A stretch of DNA of 64,000 bases, taken from NCBI GenBank assembly GCA_963745675.1, contig CAVUYM010000020.1, positions 179,706 through 243,705 on the forward strand. The letters are read 5' to 3'. A program made the translations under genes and the position numbers. The stretch's first letter is position 1; every line of letters begins with the position of its first letter. The notes beneath the pieces were generated by a model. The model was given only the letters and a program-made list of their open reading frames with translations. It had not been told where the DNA came from and did no database searches. This DNA comes from JAUIIK01 sp963745675 (GTDB lineage Bacteria > Chloroflexota > Chloroflexia > Thermomicrobiales > CFX8). Shown here one piece after another: positions 59,066 to 64,000 of the stretch.

Positions 59066-59353
59066 ATGAACCATGCACGTATAGGCGTCTACACTCTCAC
59101 CGGCAACCTGACCGAGGCAACCCAGCAGGTAACAGATGGACTGATGCCACTCTTTAAGAGCCAGCCCGGTTTCGTCGACTATAGCGTCGTCTCTGCCGCC
59201 GATGGCAAGATCGTTTCGATCAGCACCTGGGAATCCATGGATCAGGCGAACAGCGGCACGGAGCACGCTGCGAAATTTGTCGCAGACAAGCTCGCTTCAC
59301 ACGTCACCCTGGACACCAACTATGTCGGTGACGTCGTCGTCTCCAGCCGCTAA
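59066..59353 (+). CDS. ABM-superfamily (dimeric alpha-beta barrel) small protein
   Basis: 95-residue protein with the antibiotic-biosynthesis-monooxygenase-like fold: ARIGVYTLTGNLTEA (first strand), LMPLFKSQPGFVDYSVVSAA, IVSISTWESMDQANSGTEHA and the C-terminal AKFVADKL. Proteins of this fold include monooxygenases, heme-degrading enzymes and many of unknown role. ATG 59066 has GAAAGG upstream. It is followed by a strong terminator, so it is a single-gene unit. Confidence 0.82.
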   Translation: MNHARIGVYTLTGNLTEATQQVTDGLMPLFKSQPGFVDYSVVSAADGKIVSISTWESMDQANSGTEHAAKFVADKLASHVTLDTNYVGDVVVSSR

Positions 59354-59383
59354 TCGCGTTTGGGGCCGATAACCGGTCACACC

Positions 59384-59417
59384 AAATCCCCGCCCGGATG
59401 ACTCCGGGCGGGGATTT
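59384..59417 (+). terminator. Intrinsic terminator
   Basis: Perfect 15-bp stem AAATCCCCGCCCGGA / TCCGGGCGGGGATTT with a 4-base loop and ATTT at the end, 31 bases after the stop of the ABM-like gene. It is A-rich on the other side, so it may work in both directions. Confidence 0.9.
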
Positions 59418-59645
59418 GAACATGCTCGTAATAGAGCAATTGGTGCGCATATTGGGGTGAACGACTCGGTAGGGAGAATCGTCCTTCGCCTGGGCCAACG
59501 GATTGCCAGCCAGTTGATCCGCGCAACTCGTCTTGCATTCTCGCCGAACATCGCCGTCAGCTCATCGGCGTCTCGAACCGGCTCCCATCGACACGACGCA
59601 TCCTTGGTGAAGGGGTCGCTCCGTCGTATTATTGCCTGGCAGGTA

Positions 59646-60135
59646 CTACTCCGCGGGAATTGCGTGACCAGCAGCCATGGTTACCGTCAGCAGTTCTGGC
59701 CCTACCTTCAAGATTGACGAAGCGTCCAGGGGCGTGGTCGTTCCACCCATCCCCAACATCCCACCTTTATGGGCGCTCAGTTGAGTGACAAGACCCGTCT
59801 CGGGATCGAACTCGATGATGTCCAGGGTGCCTAGATTTGTTCCTTCATTGTCGACGACTTCGAGCTTTTCGAGATCCTGTAGTCCCTTCAGCGTCCCAAC
59901 AGGATCGCCGGTTTCCGGCGTTTGTGTGACCTGGCTACTCCTAATCAGTCATCGCGTCGTGACCGATAGTCTGGATGAGCTCAAACGGCACAATGAATGT
60001 GCCATCTTCACCGTCCACTTCCACCGCTCGCAGTTTTCGGGCGGCGAGATCAAAGAGTGGCTGCGTGATTTCTCCGAGATTGGTGCCTTCTTCCAGGGAT
60101 ACAACGGGTATACCTTTGAGTTTCTTCGCGTCCAT
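59646..60135 (-). CDS. PRC-barrel domain protein, two repeats (one frame break)
   Basis: About 162 residues after joining two frames near 59945. The first PRC-barrel repeat begins KLKGIPVVSLEEGTNLGEI, and the second LEKLEVVDNEGTNLGTL, with FDPETGLVTQLSAH. PRC barrels bind RNA or protein in ribosome maturation (RimM) and photosynthetic reaction centres; free-standing forms are often stress-linked. ATG 60135 has AGGAG upstream. The break needs one extra base. It is in a cluster of small stress-type genes. Confidence 0.8.
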
Positions 60136-60262
60136 GGTTGCCTACTCCTAGTTATTCGGGGCAATGTATTCGTTTGGTGCGCTTGAGCAATCGTCCCTCG
60201 TTACCATCCCAAGGTCGTGTCGTTGTAACAGTAGAAATCACAGCTAGCCTGAGGGAAGCGAA

Positions 60263-60418
60263 TTATCTGGCTCTGCGCCCAACGAGAACCTGGTAGATCA
60301 AAACGACGAGTGCGATCACCAGGAGAAGGTGAACGAGCGAACCACCTACGCTGAGTGCGAAATAGCCCAACAGCCAAAGGACGAAAAGAACGATCGCCAC
60401 GATCCACAATATTGACAT
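60263..60418 (-). CDS. Lmo0937-family small membrane protein (51 aa)
   Basis: 51-residue protein of two hydrophobic segments: ILWIVAIVLFVLWLLGYF and HLLLVIALVVLIYQVL, separated by ALSVGGSLV and ending GRRAR. This pattern matches the lmo0937/DUF5670 family, whose function is unknown. ATG 60418 follows AGGAGA at good spacing. Inner-membrane, both segments spanning. The gene is isolated, with about 190 bases to the next gene upstream. Confidence 0.85.
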   Translation of the reverse strand: MSILWIVAIVLFVLWLLGYFALSVGGSLVHLLLVIALVVLIYQVLVGRRAR

Positions 60419-60609
60419 TTTTTTCTCCTGTTACTGGAACATCTAGTGAGCAAATGTACGAGCCGGAACCTGTGCTCCAGACAGCGACGGTGCAATCAAT
60501 GGACAGAAATGCCAGAACGGACACAATGTCCTCTGAATCGGGTTGCTTGATCTTGCGGTGGTGTTCCTCTCTGAGCCGGTGCATGTTGTGTAAACAGCGT
60601 GCGGCGCAT

Positions 60610-61077
60610 TCAGGCGGCAAGTGAACTGGGAATGATGGCTTTCAACGAATCTTCGCTCAATGACATCCAGCTTTCGGCGATCTTCCCATCGGCGATTCGG
60701 ATTTGGATGTGCCCTGCCAGTTGATCTGGCGGGTCTGTTTTGAAGGTAACGCGGGGAAGGCGAAAGACACGTCTGTTTCGCGCCGTCCACTTCAATATGA
60801 AGACCTCGCCATCCTTCCTCAGCTCATCAACGCTGATGTACAGCCGCGGGAACGCGCGACGATACAGGATGACGCTGATTCGTATCGCCTCCGGTCCGTA
60901 GACGAGATCTGGGATCAGGCCGCCATGGTTCACGTAGTCCAACGCGAAAAACTCATCTGCCTTGTCAATCCGCCCATCGTTCCAGACATCCTGTATTGCA
61001 CGACGTATCAGCGTGTGTTGTTGTGTATGTGGCAAAATCGTACCGTTCGTTGGATGCGCGGCGAAATGCGCGGGCAC
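60610..61077 (-). CDS. SnoaL-like (NTF2-fold) protein
   Basis: NTF2-fold protein of the SnoaL/ester cyclase group: LIRRAIQDVWNDGRIDKADEFF, DYVNHGG, GPEAIRISVILYRRAFPRLYI, then HIQIRIADGKIAESW. Members are polyketide cyclases or, more often, small-ligand proteins of unknown role. The start is unclear: the open frame reaches 61179, but that part lies in a palindromic repeat. GTG 61077 is the first plausible start, without a clear ribosome site. Confidence 0.75.
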   Translation of the reverse strand: MPAHFAAHPTNGTILPHTQQHTLIRRAIQDVWNDGRIDKADEFFALDYVNHGGLIPDLVYGPEAIRISVILYRRAFPRLYISVDELRKDGEVFILKWTARNRRVFRLPRVTFKTDPPDQLAGHIQIRIADGKIAESWMSLSEDSLKAIIPSSLAA

Positions 61078-61113
61078 CGCCGTCGATGTCTTGAACCACT
61101 CCCATCGAATGAG

Positions 61114-61224
61114 TTTCCCCAAAGGCGATCCCCATGCCCGAAGGGACCGCCTGAAAGATTGGGGAGTGGGATTCCCCAAGGCGATCCCTGTGCCCGAAGG
61201 GACCGCCTGTAGGATTGGGGAAGG
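61114..61224. repeat. Two tandem palindromic repeats (about 51 bp each)
   Basis: Copies at about 61114-61166 and 61172-61224 share CCCCAAGGCGATCCC, GCCCGAAGGGACCGCCTG and GATTGGGGA with few differences. Each is itself a long hairpin with ends TTCCCCAA / TTGGGGAA. They lie just upstream of the SnoaL-like gene, so they may form REP-like structures in its leader. Confidence 0.75.
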
Positions 61225-61421
61225 GGTAAGGGCATCAGAATCATCATGACGGACAGTTCATCTGTTGTCATGAATAAAGTTCATAAGGCGAAGTCGGCAA
61301 CGGTGAATCAGGCCGATTGCGTGGACAAGACGCCCGCGATTCAAGGCAGCTTCGTTGAAGTTCTCTATTTGTTTCTGTTAAAAGAGTAGGTGATATTAAC
61401 GGGATTGAATGAGGTTTGCTT

Positions 61422-62147
61422 ATGTCTGCTCAACCGCGTACCCCGGCCCGCGTGCTGCTCGTGCTCGACCAGTATGTGCTCATCGAAGTTGTCAAGTTGG
61501 CACTCAATCACGGCGCATATAGCACGCAGATTGCCGAATCTGCCTCCGAAGCCACGATGTCGCTACAGGAGTGGCAACCACATCTTGTGATTATTGATAT
61601 GGATATAGCTGAGGGAGAGATACTGGAGCAGATCGGGAACGCGAGGCAGAACGGCGATCAAATCCCGGTTATAGCATTCACTCGTCGAGGCGATCTCAAG
61701 ACAAAACTCGCAGCATTCGAGTGGGGCGTTGATGACATCCTGGTTGTGCCATTTTCACCTGAGGAGTTCATTGCACGCGTGTTGGTTGTCATGCGGCGCA
61801 CCTATAGCGATGCTGTCGTGTTTACTCCAAAGCTTCAAGTGGGCGAACTTGAGATCGATGTGCTGAACCGCTCGGTACGAATAGGTGGACACGATCTTCA
61901 CTTAACGTCGCTGGAGCAGAATCTGCTGTACCTGCTGGCGGCCAACGCCGGGCGTCTGCTCACTCGCGATGAGATTCTTGACCACTTGTGGGGTGCCGAC
62001 TTCATCTCCGAGAGCAACGTTGTTGACCGGCATATCCGAAACCTGCGAGCAAAGCTACAGAATGACTATCGTCAGCCTCGTTTCATCGCGACGGTGCCCG
62101 GCAAAGGCTATCGCTTCGTCCCCACCTTCGAAGAGCGCACCGGCTGA
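61422..62147 (+). CDS. Response regulator, OmpR/PhoB-like, atypical receiver
   Basis: 241-residue regulator. The receiver domain (1-115) has a likely phosphoacceptor D59 in LVIIDMD, but the acidic pair is reduced to one Asp (VLLVLDQY) and the lysine usually found before PF is Val (VVPFSPEEF, V109). The C-terminal winged helix has the SLEQNLLYLLAANAGRLLTRDEI and VDRHIRNLRAKL recognition segment. ATG 61422 follows TGAGG. No histidine kinase is nearby, so it is an orphan and may signal without classical phosphorylation. Confidence 0.88.
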   Translation: MSAQPRTPARVLLVLDQYVLIEVVKLALNHGAYSTQIAESASEATMSLQEWQPHLVIIDMDIAEGEILEQIGNARQNGDQIPVIAFTRRGDLKTKLAAFEWGVDDILVVPFSPEEFIARVLVVMRRTYSDAVVFTPKLQVGELEIDVLNRSVRIGGHDLHLTSLEQNLLYLLAANAGRLLTRDEILDHLWGADFISESNVVDRHIRNLRAKLQNDYRQPRFIATVPGKGYRFVPTFEERTG

Positions 62148-62420
62148 TCTGATCCAGCCACTCCTCTGACTTGGGAGCCACACGATCGTTATGCGGCAAG
62201 TTTTCTGAACGCATGACAATGCCAGACGACAACTTGGTCATCCGCGTCGTTATCGACGGTCTCCGGCAGATCCAAATGGGTCGTACGGAATCTACGGCCC
62301 CCATCTGCGTCAGTTGACAGAAAATCGCGAGGTATACGACAGTGTGGACCGGTGCTACTGTCACTTCGAGTCATGCCAACTTCCGCTCCAGCGGGCGGAA
62401 AGTGCACGATAGGAAGTGCC

Positions 62421-63717
62421 ATGAACTGGTTGCAGGAAGCGCTGATCGATCACCCGGAAATCGCGGTGTTCCTGGTTCTGGCCGCTGGATTCTGGTTCGG
62501 TCGATTCACCATCAAGGGGCTCGGTCTCGGCTCGGTCACCGCTACGCTGATGGCTGGTGTGATCGTCGGTTCCGTCGTATCGGTCCACCTTGAGGACGGC
62601 TCGACAGCGACCATCGAGGTGTCTCACGGCGCGATCGAGATGTTCTTCCTGGCATTCCTTTTCGCCTTGGGTTTCCGCCTTGGACCGCAGTTCTTCGCGG
62701 GTCTCAGGGGCGCTGGAGCGCCACAAGCACTCTTCGCTGTGACCGTCGCCGCTGTGGGCATCACGACATCGATTCTGATCTCGGCCGCGCTTGGATACAA
62801 TCCGGGGCTGGCGGCGGGCCTGGCGGCAGGCGGCCTGACCCAGTCATCTATCGTTGGCATCGCTCAGGACGCCATCGGAGGACTCCCGCAAAACACCGAC
62901 ACAGTGAACGAATGGAACAATCTCGTTCTGGTCGGCTTCGCCGTCACCTATATCTTCGGCACACTGGGATCGGCGATATATTGCGCCAACGTTGCCCCGC
63001 GCTTGCTCGGAATACAGGACCTGAAGGCGGCGGCGAAAGCCAAAGAAGCAGAACTGGGTCTCGGGGATGGAGCAGCCTGATAGAGGCTCGCCCATCCCAT
63101 CGTGCCGACCGAGGTGATGGCGCCGGCGATCCGGCGAGGAGATCGAGCAATCCGGAGATCTGGAGCGATCCAGCACGGCGACTGACTTCATTACGGTCGG
63201 CCTCGGCACTGCGGCAGGAGCGCTCATCGGCATTCCCTCGATCACGGTCGGAACGCTGCCGCTAGCCCTCACCCCGAGCGTCGGCGCGCTACTCCTCGGC
63301 CTGCTGATTGGGTGGTGGCGCGCGAAATCTTCGCCTCCCGACCGCAATCGAGCGGGAGTCCAGTGGTTCTTTGAGACGGTCGGTCTGACGGTCTTCGTCG
63401 CGATGGTAGGAATCAATGCCGGACCGGGCTTCGTCGACGGCATGCGCGACTTTGGCGTTGGGCTGCTGCTCGCAGGAGCCGTCGTCACCTTGACTCCGCT
63501 CGTCGCTGGCACGCTGCTCGCTCGCTACGTCTTCAAGTTTGATGCGGTGCTGACGCTTGGAATGTTGGCGGGCGCAATGACAACATCGGCTGCCCTCGGG
63601 TCTGTCCAGGAAGCCGCCGATTCGAATGCGCCACTACTTGGATACACCGTCCCGTTTGCCGTCGGCAACATCTTCCTTTCAATCGGTGGAGCGATTGTCG
63701 TTGCGTTCCTTGCATGA
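62421..63717 (+). CDS. AspT/AAE-family transporter, split and without central TrkA-C domains
   Basis: Membrane protein of the aspartate-alanine exchanger (AAE, YbjL/YidE) family. The N-terminal half (62421-63080) has about five membrane segments with LGLGSVTATLMAGVIVG and GAIEMFFLAFLFALGFRLGPQ. The C-terminal half, in another frame from about 63116, has VGLTVFVAMVGINAGPGFV, LTLGMLAGAMTTSAALG and YTVPFAVGNIFLSIGGAIV. Typical members have two TrkA-C domains between the halves; here at most about 40 residues link them. The frame change plus stops in both frames at 63078-63115 leave open one gene with errors or two half-size genes. AGGAAG precedes ATG 62421. Confidence 0.75.
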
Positions 63718-63796
63718 ACCGAATGAACCGTCACCTGCCGGGTTGCGACCTGGATCTCTCGCATAGCCAGAAGCCTCCGACGAAGCTGAAATCGCA

Positions 63797-63974
63797 AACT
63801 AGCACGCCGTCTGGGAGTCCATGGGCACCAATGGCGACGCCTTGAGCCAGTAAAGTGATTCCATCGGCCTGCAGACACGCTACACCCAATCACCGTTCGA
63901 GACGTTCGATCTGGAGGAATTCGATGAGGCATATCGGTTGGTGGAAGCGTTCGTTTCGACGCCACCAAGAATGT
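63797..63974 (+). pseudogene. Second decayed fragment of M42 peptidase gene
   Basis: Nucleotide-level match to bases 55390-55574 of the M42 gene: GCACGCCGTCTGGGAG, GATGGCGACGCC, and GACACGCTACACCCAATCACC then TTCGAGACGTTCGATCTGGA, ending near the original stop. It contains internal stops and a gap of about 15 bases, so it is non-coding. It lies 8.4 kb from the intact gene. Confidence 0.8.
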
Positions 63975-64000
63975 AAAGGGTGATCGGTGCCAGCAGTTCA

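Noticed and set aside
61114..61224. Tandem repeats as a mini CRISPR array
   Set aside because: Only two units, each a long palindrome, with about 6 bases between them instead of a spacer, and no cas genes.

Overview
This 64 kb stretch is chromosomal DNA of a moderately GC-rich bacterium. Protein content suggests a member of the Chloroflexota, possibly near the Thermomicrobia: several large ATPase/TPR/LuxR-type regulators, an AceE-type ketoacid dehydrogenase, a HerA-NurA pair, and secreted proteins with FERARLE-type repeats. This placement is inferred from gene content, since no rRNA gene is present. I saw no tRNA, rRNA or CRISPR array.

Layout: 1-3.0 kb, an FtsX/MacB-type ABC transporter (minus strand, running off the left edge). 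3.0-17.5 kb, a regulatory block with three tandem intact 800-residue LuxR-type ATPases, an alpha/beta hydrolase plus acyl-CoA ligase pair, and a fourth, broken ATPase regulator. 17.5-24.9 kb, an S9 peptidase, a P-loop NTPase and a very large secreted subtilase. 25.4-29.3 kb, a riboflavin operon ribD-ribE-ribBA-ribH under an FMN riboswitch with a terminator platform. 29.4-42.3 kb, housekeeping and metabolic genes: CsbD, transketolase, a Cys/Met PLP enzyme, a TPM-domain membrane protein, a secreted glycoside hydrolase, an AceE-like E1, a beta-propeller and gltX. 42.3-44.5 kb, one IS630-type element inserted inside another. 44.7-48.5 kb, a HerA ATPase, a 31-residue mini-gene and a NurA nuclease facing a two-domain unknown. 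48.5-51.3 kb, metG behind a T-box leader, divergent from a PNPOx-fold protein. 51.5-53.7 kb, a two-gene ABC exporter with an upstream ORF and terminator. 53.9-56.3 kb, an M42 peptidase between two toxin-antitoxin pairs. 56.3-64 kb, an M29 aminopeptidase, an MFS protein, small stress-type proteins, an atypical response regulator, an AspT-like transporter, and two decayed fragments of the M42 peptidase gene.

Two general points matter when reading the annotation. First, about fifteen otherwise convincing genes, including gltX, metG and the rib genes, are interrupted by frame changes. Most are a net gain of one base, which points to sequence or assembly errors rather than gene death. Coordinates given for these genes span the whole reconstructed gene. 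Second, the gaps between genes hold several families of short inverted-repeat (MITE or REP-like) elements, some of which lie in leaders or supply a start codon.
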